DNA of 64,000 bases from Wukongibacter sp050859025 (GCF_050859025.1 NZ_CP138200.1:2294001-2358000); one strand, 5' to 3'. Positions 53,911-63,198 are shown, numbered from the stretch's first letter. Notes: generated from the sequence alone by a model not told the origin. Made by a program: numbers and translations.

Positions 53911-54486
53911 TTGGGGGTTTTTGACTTAAGAAGATATAGGGTTATTGTGGTACTTTTAGCTATAGGCATATTTGTTTTTGTTTGTATATATGCTTTCAAT
54001 TTTGTTATGCAAACTATATACCCTATACATTATGAAGGGCTTATAAAGAAATATTCTAATGAATATGATCTAGATATTTTTTTAGTAGCATCGGTAATAA
54101 GGGCTGAGAGTAAGTTTGACCCAAAGGCTGTATCTCCAAAGGGTGCCAAGGGACTTATGCAAATATCTAGTATAACTGGTAACTGGGCTTCGGAGGAACT
54201 ATCCATTGATGATTATAATGAGGAGCTGCTTTTCAATCCTGAAATAAATATTAGAATAGGCTGCTGGTATCTTGATAAATTGAGGAAAGAGTTTGGGGAT
54301 AATATTGTTCATATATTGGCAGCTTATAATGCTGGGAGTGGTAATGTCAGTAAATGGCTTCGTAATGAAATATATTGTCCAGGTGGAAATGGGCTTGTAG
54401 AGATTCCATTTGGTGAGACTAAAAGGTATGTGGAGAGGGTACAAAGAAACTATAAGATATACAAATATTTTTATGATAAAAAATAA
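53911..54486 (+). CDS. Lytic transglycosylase (Slt-type), membrane-anchored
   Basis: A 191-residue enzyme: an N-terminal membrane anchor (VIVVLLAIGIFVFVCIYAF) and an SLT domain with VASVIRAESKFDPKAVSPKG (catalytic Glu), GLMQI and AAYNAGSGNV. It cleaves peptidoglycan glycan strands outside the membrane. The TTG start is directly after the coaE stop and follows GGAGGTG within coaE, so translation is coupled. Confidence 0.94.
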   Translation: MGVFDLRRYRVIVVLLAIGIFVFVCIYAFNFVMQTIYPIHYEGLIKKYSNEYDLDIFLVASVIRAESKFDPKAVSPKGAKGLMQISSITGNWASEELSIDDYNEELLFNPEINIRIGCWYLDKLRKEFGDNIVHILAAYNAGSGNVSKWLRNEIYCPGGNGLVEIPFGETKRYVERVQRNYKIYKYFYDKK

Positions 54487-54512
54487 TAAATATATCTTTA
54501 GAATACTAACAA

Positions 54513-54613
54513 TCATAGAGAATTAGGTAAAACTATTGAATTATATATGTTCAGAACTCTTAAAAATATATAAGATTTCGATATGTATAGGTTAAGTTTT
54601 AATATGAACTTTT
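54513..54613. repeat. Interspersed palindromic repeat, copy 9 (diverged)
   Basis: TCATAGAGAATTAGGTAAAA at the left and ATATGTATAGGTTAAGTTTT at the right follow the family outline with many changes. It directly abuts copy 10. Confidence 0.55.
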
Positions 54614-54614
54614 G

Positions 54615-54719
54615 TATAGAGATTCCAGTAAGTGCTTTAACTTTATATATATCAAAACTCCCCAGAAATATCGTATATTTTGATATGTATAAATTAAGAT
54701 TTACTTGGAACTCTTTATA
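54615..54719. repeat. Interspersed palindromic repeat, copy 10
   Basis: TATAGAGATTCCAGTAAGTG at the left and GATTTACTTGGAACTCTTTA at the right, with TTTTGATATGTATAAATTAA in the right arm. It is the better-preserved half of a tandem pair. Confidence 0.9.
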
Positions 54720-54871
54720 AATAGAATTTATTATTGAATATTGTCGGAAATTTAGATATAATTGTGTTAAATTTTGCTTTAGTATATTTTGTTATAAGCT
54801 AATTTACTGTAGTATTTTATTATAATTTTGTTGACTGATTGTATCATACATTAAAACTTAATGTATTACAT

Positions 54872-54974
54872 TTAGAGATTCAAGTAGAATTACTAATTTA
54901 TACACATAAGAAAATTTGGGAAACATAGATCATTTTGATATGTATAAACTAGCTTCTACTATATGAACTCTATA
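54872..54974. repeat. Interspersed palindromic repeat, copy 11
   Basis: TTAGAGATTCAAGTAGAATT at the left, TTTTGATATGTATAAACTAG and ACTATATGAACTCTATATA at the right. It ends about 85 bases before the phosphoribosyltransferase start. Confidence 0.8.
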
Positions 54975-55059
54975 TATCTGATAGGAATTTATTAATTCGA
55001 TCTAGTTCAGATTGTTACAGAGATTCCTTCGGATAATGTACGGAGAAAGGATTGGTTTA

Positions 55060-56097
55060 ATGAAGCAAATGAAGAGTCTGGATGACGTAAAGAGTTTTGA
55101 ACTAGACGAAGATAGAATGATTCATTCGGCAAGTCATGAGGAAATACTTAATTGTGTAACGACTGATATTTATTTTTTAAGGACTCTTGATATATTAAAG
55201 GAAATGGGTCTTGACGATACAATTGTTACAGCAGAGATTTTTCCTAGAAAATCTGGTGTTTTTGCTGGTATAGAGGAAGTTAAAAATATGCTGAGAGGTA
55301 AAGACATTGAAATATGGGCTTTAGATGAGGGAGAGGATTTTAACCCTAAGGATACAGTAATTAGGATAAAAGGACCTTATAAAGAGTTTGCTGCATTTGA
55401 AACCGTTATTTTGGGAGCACTTGCAAGTTCATCTGGATGGGCTACCGCAGCAAGAGAAGTCAAAGAAGCCTGTGGAGAGAAGGACTTCCTTTGTTTTGGA
55501 GCTAGACACCTGCATCCTTCAGTAGCTCCAGTTATGGAGAGGTCAGCGGTGATAGGTGGTGCAACTGGTGCAAGCTGTATCTTAGCAGCTAAGTTATTAA
55601 ATATAGAAGCTTCCGGTACACTTCCCCATGCTGCTATGTTAATAGCTGGAGATACGGCAAAGATAGCAGAGGTATATGATAAGGTGATGCCAGAATCTCA
55701 TAAGAGAACGGTATTAATTGATACCTTTAAGGACGAAGTCGAGGAATCGTTAAGAATTGCGGATTTATTAGGAGAGAATCTGTATGCTATAAGAGTTGAC
55801 ACACCTAGTGAGAGAGGTGGAGTAACTCCAGGCTTGATTAAAGAGTTAAGATATAAATTGGATATGGCAGGACATGTCCATATAAAGATATTTGTTTCAG
55901 GAGGATTAACTCCTGAAAGAATCAGGATATTATCGGAAGTTGGGGCAGATGCTTTTGGTGTTGGAAGCTACATTTCAGCGGCATCGCCTATTGATATGAC
56001 TATGGATATTAAAGAGGTGAACGGGAAGCCAGTAGCTAAAAGAGGAAGACTACCGGGTCTTGTTGACAATCCTAAATTAAAGTATGTGGAGTTTTAA
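55060..56097 (+). CDS. pncB: Nicotinate phosphoribosyltransferase
   Basis: A 345-residue enzyme of the short clostridial/archaeal type, making nicotinate mononucleotide for NAD salvage. Family segments are GVFAGIEEVKNMLRG, FGARHLHPSVAPVMERSAVIGGATGASC, GTLPHAAML and KIFVSGGLTPERI. The ATG at 55060 follows CGGAGAAAGG; the frame is open 48 bases further up without a site. It is monocistronic and flanked on both sides by repeat copies (11 and 12). Confidence 0.9.
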   Translation: MKQMKSLDDVKSFELDEDRMIHSASHEEILNCVTTDIYFLRTLDILKEMGLDDTIVTAEIFPRKSGVFAGIEEVKNMLRGKDIEIWALDEGEDFNPKDTVIRIKGPYKEFAAFETVILGALASSSGWATAAREVKEACGEKDFLCFGARHLHPSVAPVMERSAVIGGATGASCILAAKLLNIEASGTLPHAAMLIAGDTAKIAEVYDKVMPESHKRTVLIDTFKDEVEESLRIADLLGENLYAIRVDTPSERGGVTPGLIKELRYKLDMAGHVHIKIFVSGGLTPERIRILSEVGADAFGVGSYISAASPIDMTMDIKEVNGKPVAKRGRLPGLVDNPKLKYVEF

Positions 56098-56098
56098 A

Positions 56099-56200
56099 TA
56101 TAGAGAGTTCTAGGTAAATCTTAATTTATACATATGAAAATATCCGATGAATCTTAGGATTTTTGATATGTATAAATCAAAGTTTTGACTGGAATCTCTT
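56099..56200. repeat. Interspersed palindromic repeat, copy 12
   Basis: TATAGAGAGTTCTAGGTAAA at the left and GTTTTGACTGGAATCTCTTA at the right, in the orientation of copies 3 and 4. It begins two bases after the stop codon of the phosphoribosyltransferase gene. Confidence 0.92.
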
Positions 56201-56525
56201 AAATAGTAGGGCATCGGCACCTTAGGCTATGAAAGGGCTGATGTCCTTTTTTTTATAATTCCTGATTATATATATAGTTTAATCTGAATTTTTATAAAAG
56301 ACTTTTTATGAGGAAAACTACGAAACTATAGAAATCGTAATAAATCTTTTACATCTTGATTCCTTGAATCATTGGCTATTCAAAAAATCAAAATGTAGAT
56401 TTATAAGTACGTTCTATATAATAGAGTATTCTAATTTTGTGCTAGAGAACCCACTTGACAAATACAGTAAATATCTGTATAATAATTTTTGTTACTAAAA
56501 CAAAGTAACTTATCTAAATGATTAT

Positions 56526-56611
56526 GCGGATGTGGCGGAATCGGCAGACGCGCTATCTTGAGGGGGTAGTGAGCAACGCTCGTATGGGTTCAAGTCCCGT
56601 CATCCGCACCA
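56526..56611 (+). tRNA. tRNA-Leu (GAG)
   Basis: 86 bases with encoded CCA. Acceptor arms GCGGATG/CATCCGC, D-arm GGCGGAATCGGCAGACGC, anticodon stem CTATC/GGTAG with loop TTGAGGG (GAG), a long variable arm and T-loop TTCAAGTCC are all present. A TTGACA...TATAAT promoter lies upstream near 56455-56483. Confidence 0.97.
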
Positions 56612-56614
56612 ATT

Positions 56615-56801
56615 AATCTGAAATATTAGTGAGTCTCATATTTTGAACCTACATGACTACAAAGGGAGTTCAATATTTAGGTGTAGATATGTACCATTAC
56701 GTGAGACCTTTTTACGGCAGTAAAGGCGATAGAAGCATCTGTGAGGACACCCACCTATCGATGAGATAGGTGTCAAAATATGAGGTACGGTATTTTGGAT
56801 T
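56615..56801 (+). ncRNA. ssrS: 6S RNA (SsrS)-like
   Basis: The 187-base segment closes on itself: AATCTGAAATA pairs with TATTTTGGATT, and CTCATATTTTGA pairs perfectly with TCAAAATATGAG. It encloses GAACCTACATGACTACAAAG, GGGAGTTCAATATTTAGGTG and GGCGATAGAAGCATCTGTGA, blocks I associate with Firmicutes 6S RNA. 6S RNA binds the housekeeping RNA polymerase in stationary phase. It begins 4 bases after tRNA-Leu(GAG), so it may share that transcript. The family call is from memory of the consensus; the structure is seen directly. Confidence 0.75.
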
Positions 56802-56832
56802 ATACCATTTAAACAATTAAATTTAGTTGTAT

Positions 56833-56862
56833 AAAGACAGGTGAATAAGCCTGTCTTTTTTA
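56833..56862 (+). terminator. Rho-independent terminator after 6S-like RNA
   Basis: AAAGACAGG-tgaataag-CCTGTCTTT followed by TTTAT. Confidence 0.9.
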
Positions 56863-57079
56863 TAATATAAAGCTATCAAATTTGTGTATAACTTTATGAT
56901 TTCCGTTATTTATTTCAAAAAAAGTCAACTTTGAGAGGCTTCATCAAAGACTTTTTATTAATAATATATCTCCAAAAAAAATGACTAAGGGGAGGAATTT
57001 CATAGTCCTGTATTTTTAATGGATATGAGGTATTGACTGAAACGAATAGATAAAAACTATATATAGTAGGTGATATATT

Positions 57080-58060
57080 TTGACTCAAATAAGACAAGAT
57101 TTGTTTACTGGTAACATGGTAATTATGGCTTCGGGACGGGTTAGAAGACCTTCAGATTTTAGAAATATTGAAAAAAAGAAAGATGTCTTAGAAATTAGAG
57201 AGGACTGTGTATTTTGTCCGGGGAATGAGGAAGAAGTTCCTGCTGAAGTAGAGAGGATAGAAAGAGAAGGGTTGTGGAGAGTAAGGTCTGTACCTAATAA
57301 ATACCCTATACTGGATAATAATTGTAAGGATGAGTGTATGTATGATCTGCATAGCTGTATTAAAGGTGGGGGCTTTCATGAGGTAGTGATAGATACATAT
57401 AGACATAATGGAAATTTCTTTAATATGGATATACAAGAATTTTTTGATTACTTAAGTATTTTAGAAAGTCGATATAATAGCTTGAAAAATAAAGAGAATG
57501 TTGAGTATATTACAATCTTTAAAAATTACTTAAGGGAGGCTGGAGCATCTTTAGAGCATCCCCATAGTCAGATTCTTACCATTCCACTTATTCCTCCTAA
57601 TATAGCTAAAGAAATTGATAAGGCGAAAATTTTCTTTGATGAAAATGGAATATGTTTACATAAATATGTCATGGACTATGAAAGAAGAATGGATAAAAGA
57701 ATTATTCATGAATCAGGTAGTTTTATGGTAATGGCTCCCTATGCTTCCCTGTATAGTAACGAAGTAGTAATTATTTATAAGTATGATAAAAGATTTGAAA
57801 ATATATCTATCGATGAGATAGAGGAGCTTTCTATGATATTGAATAAGTTATTTACAAGAATGTATAATTTTCTTGGAGATTTTCCATTTAATATGTATTT
57901 TCATACAGATCCTATAAATATAGAAAAAAGCAATTTTTACAGATGGCATATACATATTACCCCTAAAAAAGGTACTATGGGGGGATTTGAGACTTCGACG
58001 GGTATCTGTGTCAATTCCATTAGACCCGAAGAGGTGGCCAGTGCTTTGAGATGGCTATAG
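57080..58060 (+). CDS. Galactose-1-phosphate uridylyltransferase-family protein
   Basis: A 326-residue HIT-superfamily nucleotidylyltransferase. It has CVFCPGNEEEVP (zinc-binding Cys pair), RSVPNKYPIL, HEVVIDTYRH and the active-site region GASLEHPHSQILTIPLIP, with a C-terminal WHIHITPK. GalT proper exchanges UMP between hexose phosphates. With no other gal genes here, it may act on a different sugar phosphate, as some clostridial homologues do. The TTG start follows AGTAGGTGA. Confidence 0.88.
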   Translation: MTQIRQDLFTGNMVIMASGRVRRPSDFRNIEKKKDVLEIREDCVFCPGNEEEVPAEVERIEREGLWRVRSVPNKYPILDNNCKDECMYDLHSCIKGGGFHEVVIDTYRHNGNFFNMDIQEFFDYLSILESRYNSLKNKENVEYITIFKNYLREAGASLEHPHSQILTIPLIPPNIAKEIDKAKIFFDENGICLHKYVMDYERRMDKRIIHESGSFMVMAPYASLYSNEVVIIYKYDKRFENISIDEIEELSMILNKLFTRMYNFLGDFPFNMYFHTDPINIEKSNFYRWHIHITPKKGTMGGFETSTGICVNSIRPEEVASALRWL

Positions 58061-58092
58061 CTATAATAGACGCATTAAATATAGATTGCTAG

Positions 58093-58135
58093 AATAGAGG
58101 GGGGTATGACTGACTCATATACCTCCTATTTTAAT
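58093..58135 (+). terminator. Probable terminator after the GalT-family gene
   Basis: AGGGGGGTATGA-ctgac-TCATATACCTCCT followed by ATTTTAAT. The remainder of 58136-58400 shows no gene. Confidence 0.6.
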
Positions 58136-58411
58136 ACCCGAAATATATAAATCCGCATCTATTTTATTTTTGTTGGGTGTATTTGTAAAAAAGGGTATAT
58201 ACTTAATAGTAATATGTATTGGTATAAGCTGAAATTAGGAGGAAAAAAATTATCTGAGTATTTTACAAAATCTTGAAAAGGGTATGCTGCTACTTGATAA
58301 TTATTAATAGCTGTCAAAGATTATCATTAATTTGTTAAAAAGTTGTTGAAATTTATCACTAGAAATTATATAATTAATACAGAAAATTCCGAAAAAAGTG
58401 AGGGAGTTATT

Positions 58412-58546
58412 ATGACATCAAAAAGTGATTACTTAAACTTATTAGAAAAGCTAAAAATCATTTATGAAAAGGTAGATGATGAGAATAAGAACAAACTAGA
58501 AGAAGCTATTCAAATGGTTTTAACAAAATTTGAAAATAGAGTTTAG
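58412..58546 (+). CDS. Very small helical protein, unknown
   Basis: A 44-residue product, MTSKSDYLNLLEKLKIIYEK..., amphipathic throughout. The ATG lies about 6 bases after GAGGGAG and a strong terminator follows, which is why it is accepted. The frame is open a further 69 bases upstream without a site. No family is recognised. Confidence 0.6.
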   Translation: MTSKSDYLNLLEKLKIIYEKVDDENKNKLEEAIQMVLTKFENRV

Positions 58547-58550
58547 CAAC

Positions 58551-58589
58551 AAAAAAGCCATGAGCGTTTTTATCATGGTTTTTTTTTAC
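58551..58589 (+). terminator. Rho-independent terminator
   Basis: AAAGCCATGA-gcgtttttA-TCATGGTTT followed by T6 or more. Confidence 0.9.
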
Positions 58590-58816
58590 ATTGAAAAGAA
58601 GTTGGCGTAAATCAAGTTGAAATCAGAATTTTCAATATTTTTTTATTTTATATAACATAATTTAGACTAATCTATAAAAAACAATAATATGATATAATAT
58701 ATGTGATTGAGGAAGTAACACAGGGAGTTACGAGAGAATTGCTTGACAGAATTTTGAAATTTAACAGATATAAAGATCAAGCATCTTTCTGAGCTAAATA
58801 TTTTAGGAGGGGTTAT

Positions 58817-59737
58817 ATGAGACGAAATAGGACTAAGACTAGAAGCAGTAATAACAGCAATATCGTAAAAATATTAGGAGCTATAGCACTATTATGCGTA
58901 CTATCTGTAAGTATAGGTTATTTTGGGACAAAATACTTTCTTATACCGAGATATTTTACTACAGAAACGACTAGTGCTGGCGGGCAGACCACACAAAAGA
59001 ATGTTGATTTAAAACCCCAGGAAAAGGTTAATAGTGAAAATCAACAAACTTCAGAGAAAGCAGAAGAAACAAATGAAGCAGCTAGCAATGACACTGGTAA
59101 GGGAGAGACAAGTGAGGAAAAGTCATATTCCTTTGAAGTACCGTCTTTGAGTATTTTTAATATTCAGGTTGGAAGCTTTGACAGTAAAGGTCATGCAGAA
59201 ACTCAAGTTAAGAATTTAAGAGATAAGGGTCTAGGAGGATATGTTGTTGGATCAGATAGGTATAGAGTTATGGTCATGTCCTTCGTTCAAAGAGAAAGTG
59301 CTGAAAAATATAAAAATAGTATTAGAGACCTTTATTCTGATGCTTTTATTTCGCCAAAGCAATTACCGACTAGAGAAATAAGTTATGGGGATTCGGGAAA
59401 AGAGTACAGTGAAGTTGCGTCAGTACAAATAAAAGAGCTTAAAAAATATTATGAAAGCTATTCAAGTTTCTTGTCCAACAATGATATTACTACTGTAGAT
59501 TCAAGTAAAATAACACAATTTGTTGACAGTCAAATTAGTGGTTTAGATGGAATTCTAAAATCTATATCGGCGGTTAATCCTTCCGATGATCTAAAGAACT
59601 TTAATAGTAAATTTACTAATATTGTAACTACTGCAAAGACAAGTCTTACAGAAGCTAAGAAATCCAATTTTACAGATAGAACGAAACTATTTGAAATTTT
59701 TATGGAAAGCTTGAATTCATTTGAGGGTATAATATAA
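58817..59737 (+). CDS. SPOR-domain membrane protein
   Basis: A 306-residue single-pass protein. A basic N-terminus and membrane segment (ILGAIALLCVLSVSIGYFG) are followed by a Glu/Thr-rich linker. A SPOR domain near residues 112-180 (FNIQVGSFDSKGHAETQVKNLRDKGLGGYVV...YRVMVMSF) comes next, and then a helical C-terminus. SPOR domains bind denuded peptidoglycan at division or sporulation septa. The ATG follows AGGAGGGG. The next gene follows by 17 bases. Confidence 0.9.
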   Translation: MRRNRTKTRSSNNSNIVKILGAIALLCVLSVSIGYFGTKYFLIPRYFTTETTSAGGQTTQKNVDLKPQEKVNSENQQTSEKAEETNEAASNDTGKGETSEEKSYSFEVPSLSIFNIQVGSFDSKGHAETQVKNLRDKGLGGYVVGSDRYRVMVMSFVQRESAEKYKNSIRDLYSDAFISPKQLPTREISYGDSGKEYSEVASVQIKELKKYYESYSSFLSNNDITTVDSSKITQFVDSQISGLDGILKSISAVNPSDDLKNFNSKFTNIVTTAKTSLTEAKKSNFTDRTKLFEIFMESLNSFEGII

Positions 59738-59754
59738 GGAGGTAAACAACATAA

Positions 59755-60111
59755 ATGTTAGTGAAAGAAGTAAAACATTTACTAGATGCAAAGTATTTAT
59801 CAGGAGAGGAGCATTCTGAGGTTGTGGTAAATGGAGCCTTTGGTTGTGATTTGATGAGCGATGTACTAGCGTTTGTAGAGGATAAAATCTTATTATTGAC
59901 GGGTCTTACGAATCCACAGGTAATAAGAACTGCTGAGATGCTGGATATCAATGCAATAGTTTTTGTAAGAGGCAAAACTCCTCCACAGGAAGTCATAGAC
60001 ATGGCAGAGGAAATGGGAATAGCTCTATTGGCTACAGATCATACTCTATATACCTCCTGTGGTATACTATATAATAATGGACTAAAGGGTATTATAATTG
60101 GAGGAGTATAA
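59755..60111 (+). CDS. DRTGG-domain protein (hydrogenase-associated), first copy
   Basis: A 118-residue single DRTGG domain: EVVVNGAFGCDLMSDVLAFV, LLLTGLTNPQVIRTAEMLDI, VRGKTPPQEVIDMAEEMGIALLATDHTLYTSCGILY. In Clostridia such stand-alone domains occur beside H-cluster sensory proteins and NADH-dependent hydrogenase genes. A ligand-sensing role is inferred. The ATG follows AAGGAGG. It is packed closely with the next gene. Confidence 0.87.
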   Translation: MLVKEVKHLLDAKYLSGEEHSEVVVNGAFGCDLMSDVLAFVEDKILLLTGLTNPQVIRTAEMLDINAIVFVRGKTPPQEVIDMAEEMGIALLATDHTLYTSCGILYNNGLKGIIIGGV

Positions 60112-60115
60112 GAGA

Positions 60116-60553
60116 ATGGATTTAAATGAAAAAAATACAGGCATAAAGCTTGAATATGAGATTATAAAGGATGATTTTGCTAGAGCAGGTGAAGCATCGA
60201 GTAGTATTAAAAAAGTGCTAAGACAGCTTGGGATTGATGCTGGGGTTATAAGAAAAACAGCTATCGCGACATATGAAGCAGAAATAAATGTTGTTATACA
60301 CTCAGAAGGTGGTAAAATTACCGTTTATATAAAACCCGATAGAATTGAGATTATTGCAAAGGATAATGGTCCTGGAATTAAGGACATCGATCTTGCTATG
60401 CAGAAGGGATTTTCTACAGCATCCCATAAGGTTAGGGAGTTAGGCTTTGGTGCCGGGATGGGATTACCTAATATGAAAAGATCAAGCGATGATTTTTATA
60501 TTAAATCTGAGGTTGGCAAAGGAACTACTGTTAAGATGATAATTAACCTATAA
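60116..60553 (+). CDS. RsbW/RsbT-like ATP-binding protein
   Basis: A 145-residue GHKL ATPase of the anti-sigma kinase type, with ATYEAEINVVIHSEGG (N box), IIAKDNGPGIKDI (G1) and ELGFGAGMGLPNMKRSSD. The ATG at 60116 is 4 bases after the DRTGG stop and follows GGAGGAG. In this conserved clostridial block the protein presumably passes a redox or hydrogen signal by phosphorylating a partner; the partner is not identified. Confidence 0.88.
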   Translation: MDLNEKNTGIKLEYEIIKDDFARAGEASSSIKKVLRQLGIDAGVIRKTAIATYEAEINVVIHSEGGKITVYIKPDRIEIIAKDNGPGIKDIDLAMQKGFSTASHKVRELGFGAGMGLPNMKRSSDDFYIKSEVGKGTTVKMIINL

Positions 60554-60562
60554 TTCAAGAGC

Positions 60563-60666
60563 TATAGAGATTCAAGAGAAACTGATAATTTATACAAATC
60601 TAAAGCTCTCAAAGAATCGAGTATTTAGATATGTATAAATCAAGTTTTGTTAAACTGCCTCTATAC
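60563..60666. repeat. Interspersed palindromic repeat, copy 13
   Basis: TATAGAGATTCAAGAGAAAC at the left and TTGTTAAACTGCCTCTATA at the right. Inner arms TAATTTATACAAATCTAAA and TTTAGATATGTATAAATCA pair. It sits inside the hydrogenase-associated operon, between the ATPase and HsfB-like genes. Confidence 0.85.
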
Positions 60667-60714
60667 AACTATTTAATATTACGTTCTAATATTTTCAATA
60701 TTGGGGGATAGTAA

Positions 60715-61968
60715 ATGAAAGATTATTGGCACTCAGTTGCTTTAGAAAAAGAAAAGTGTAATGGTTGTACAATTTGTTTGAGGAGATGTCCAACTGAGGC
60801 TATAAGGATAAGAGATGGCAAAGCAAGGATTATTAAGGAAAGATGTATTGATTGTGGAGAATGTATCAGAGTTTGTCCTTATCATGCTAAGAAAGCTTTT
60901 GCTGACGATCTGAAGTCTATTGAAAAATATAAGTTTAAGATAGCTTTAGTTTCCTTACCTCTGTATGGTCAATTTGCACTAGATATGGATATAAATAAAA
61001 TTTTTAATTGCTTTTATGAACTGGGGTTTGACATGGTGTATGATGTAGCTTATGCAGCTGATCTTGCAACATCTCTGCAAAGTGATATTATAAAAAGCAG
61101 TAAAACTAAACCATTGATTGCAACATTATGTCCAGCTATAATACGGCTCATACAAATTAGATTCCCATCTTTAATTGATAATATAATAAATCTAGAATCA
61201 CCTATGGAAATAGCTGCGAGATTAGCAAAACAGCAAGCCTCTAAAGAATATGGTTTAAATTCTAACGATATTGGTGCCTTTTATATTACTCAATGTCCCG
61301 CCAAAATTACAAGTATTAAGAAGCCATTAGGGATACAGAAATCTTATGTTGATGGTGCAATTCCAATAAAATCAATCTATACAAAGCTTTTAAAAATATA
61401 TAAAGATGTAAAAAGAAATGATAAGATTCAAAAAGCCTCCGGTGATGGAATCGGATGGGCAAGGGTTAGCGGACAGAGCTTTGCTCTAGGTTTAGATAGA
61501 TTTTTAGCCGTTGATGGAATTGAAAACGTTATTAAGGTTTTGGAAGAGATTGAGCTTGGAAAGCTTAATAATATTGATTTCTTTGAAGGATATGCCTGTG
61601 TTACAGGTTGTGTTGGAGGGCCGCTCAATGTTGAGAATCCTTTTGTAGCCAAAAATAGAATTAGACAATTAGCCAATAACTATCAAAAAAGTGAATTGAA
61701 TAGTGAGAAAACTACTAAGATTCTTGATGGTATAGATGTGGGATGGACGGAAGAAATTGAGCCTATAGGTATAATGAAACTGGATTCAGATATTGGGAAG
61801 GCAATAGAAAAGATGGAGCTTATAGATATGATTATTAAGGAGCTGCCTGGGATAGATTGTGGATCATGTGGAGCGCCAAATTGTCATGCTATGGCAGAGG
61901 ATGTTGTTAGGGGAAAGGCTAGGCTAGAAGATTGCATAATAAGAATGAAGAGAAAAGCTGATAAATAA
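60715..61968 (+). CDS. HsfB-like [FeFe]-hydrogenase-domain sensory protein
   Basis: A 417-residue Fe-S protein. Two N-terminal 4Fe-4S motifs use Cys15/18/21/25 and Cys44/47/50/54. A hydrogenase large-subunit-like domain keeps all four H-cluster cysteines: Cys139 (ATLCPA), Cys194 (TQCPAK), and Cys295 with Cys299 (YACVTGCVGGP). A C-terminal CGSCGAPNC domain adds another cluster. Flanking residues differ from catalytic enzymes, as in group C sensory hydrogenases. With HydF encoded nearby, it could carry a real H-cluster and sense hydrogen. The ATG follows TGGGGGA. Confidence 0.88.
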   Translation: MKDYWHSVALEKEKCNGCTICLRRCPTEAIRIRDGKARIIKERCIDCGECIRVCPYHAKKAFADDLKSIEKYKFKIALVSLPLYGQFALDMDINKIFNCFYELGFDMVYDVAYAADLATSLQSDIIKSSKTKPLIATLCPAIIRLIQIRFPSLIDNIINLESPMEIAARLAKQQASKEYGLNSNDIGAFYITQCPAKITSIKKPLGIQKSYVDGAIPIKSIYTKLLKIYKDVKRNDKIQKASGDGIGWARVSGQSFALGLDRFLAVDGIENVIKVLEEIELGKLNNIDFFEGYACVTGCVGGPLNVENPFVAKNRIRQLANNYQKSELNSEKTTKILDGIDVGWTEEIEPIGIMKLDSDIGKAIEKMELIDMIIKELPGIDCGSCGAPNCHAMAEDVVRGKARLEDCIIRMKRKADK

Positions 61969-61969
61969 A

Positions 61970-62072
61970 GGTTCAAGTAAAACTAGTGATTTGTACATAT
62001 ACAAATTACTCAGAAACATAGATGATGTTTGTATATGTATAAATCAAGTCTTACCGCATGAACTCTATATAA
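61970..62072. repeat. Interspersed palindromic repeat, copy 14
   Basis: TTCAAGTAAAACTAGTGATT with TGTACATATACAAATTACTC at the left, and GTTTGTATATGTATAAATCA to GCATGAACTCTATATA at the right. It begins two bases after the HsfB-like stop and ends just before the next ribosome binding site. Confidence 0.8.
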
Positions 62073-62087
62073 TTGGAGGGGATTAGA

Positions 62088-62423
62088 ATGATTATTAAGG
62101 ACTTAAGGGATAAATTTGAATTTAAGGTTTTAGCTGGCGAGGATTGTTTAGAAAAGGAAATCAAAGGCTTATACTGTTGTGATTTGCTTAGTTGGGTAAT
62201 GTCCCATGCTAAGGATGGAGATGCATGGATCACTGTTCAGACCCATATGAATATTGTAGCAATTGCTTCATTACTTAATTTAGCATGTGTTATAGTACCA
62301 GAATCCATAGATGTGGATGAAGATACAATTAAAAAGGCAAATGAAGAGGAAATACCTATTCTGACAACTGATCTTGATAGCTTTAAGATTTTTACAAAGT
62401 TTTATGAAGCTGGGATGAGATAA
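62088..62423 (+). CDS. DRTGG-domain protein (hydrogenase-associated), second copy
   Basis: A 111-residue DRTGG domain, FKVLAGEDCLEKEIKGLYCCDLLSWVMSHAKDGDAWITVQTHMN..., paralogous to 59755. The ATG after GGAGGGG is used; a TTG 15 bases upstream overlaps that site. The stop codon is directly followed by the ATG of the PHP gene. Confidence 0.87.
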   Translation: MIIKDLRDKFEFKVLAGEDCLEKEIKGLYCCDLLSWVMSHAKDGDAWITVQTHMNIVAIASLLNLACVIVPESIDVDEDTIKKANEEEIPILTTDLDSFKIFTKFYEAGMR

Positions 62424-63134
62424 ATGAAATTATTCTATGATTTGCATATTCATAGTGCCCTGTCTCCTTGTGGAGATAACGATATGTCACCAATGAATAT
62501 TGTAAATATGTCTATAATAAAGGGGTTAGATGTAATTGCTATAACCGATCATAACTCTGTGAAAAATTGCTTACCTTGTCTAGAGGCTGCTAAGGGTAAT
62601 GATATTATAGTTATTCCAGGTATGGAGATTCAAACTAAGGAAGAGGTACATTTGATTTGTCTTTTTAGGGATATAGACTGTGCCTTAGAATTTGGAGGTA
62701 TAGTAGACGAGCTGATGCCAGATATACCTAATAAACCGGATTTTTTTGGTGAACAATTAGTTTTTGATATAAATGGTAACAATGTTGATAAAGAAAGCCG
62801 ATTGTTAGTTTCATCGGTAAATATGAGTATAGATAAGGTTTTCTCAACGGTTGGAGGATTGAATGGAATAGTTATACCAGCCCATGTAGACAAAAGAAAC
62901 TATAGTATTATTTCTAACTTGGGTTTCTTGCCAGTAAATTTAGATATAAAGACCATTGAACTTTCCAAAAACTGCAATAGGGAAGATTTTATTAGGAAGA
63001 ATAAATATTTAGAAAATTACAAGATAATAACTAATTCGGATGCACATTATTTAGGAGATATATCTGAGCCCATTAACTATATGAAGGTTGAGTCTAAGGA
63101 TATTGAATCGATTTTTAATTTTCTAAATGAATGA
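62424..63134 (+). CDS. PHP-domain phosphoesterase
   Basis: A 236-residue PHP-family metal-dependent phosphoesterase. DLHIHSALSPCGDNDMSP, AITDHNSVKNC, IPGMEIQTKEEVHLICLF, PAHVDKRNYS and TNSDAHYLGDI carry the metal ligands. It resembles TrpH/YciV-type nucleases. The ATG is adjacent to the stop of the DRTGG gene, so the two are coupled. Its substrate in this hydrogenase-linked block is unknown. Confidence 0.9.
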   Translation: MKLFYDLHIHSALSPCGDNDMSPMNIVNMSIIKGLDVIAITDHNSVKNCLPCLEAAKGNDIIVIPGMEIQTKEEVHLICLFRDIDCALEFGGIVDELMPDIPNKPDFFGEQLVFDINGNNVDKESRLLVSSVNMSIDKVFSTVGGLNGIVIPAHVDKRNYSIISNLGFLPVNLDIKTIELSKNCNREDFIRKNKYLENYKIITNSDAHYLGDISEPINYMKVESKDIESIFNFLNE

Positions 63135-63198
63135 TGAAAATGAGTTACATTTTTAAGAAAATTATTATGCTACAGTGTTAATATAAGGAGAAATATTT

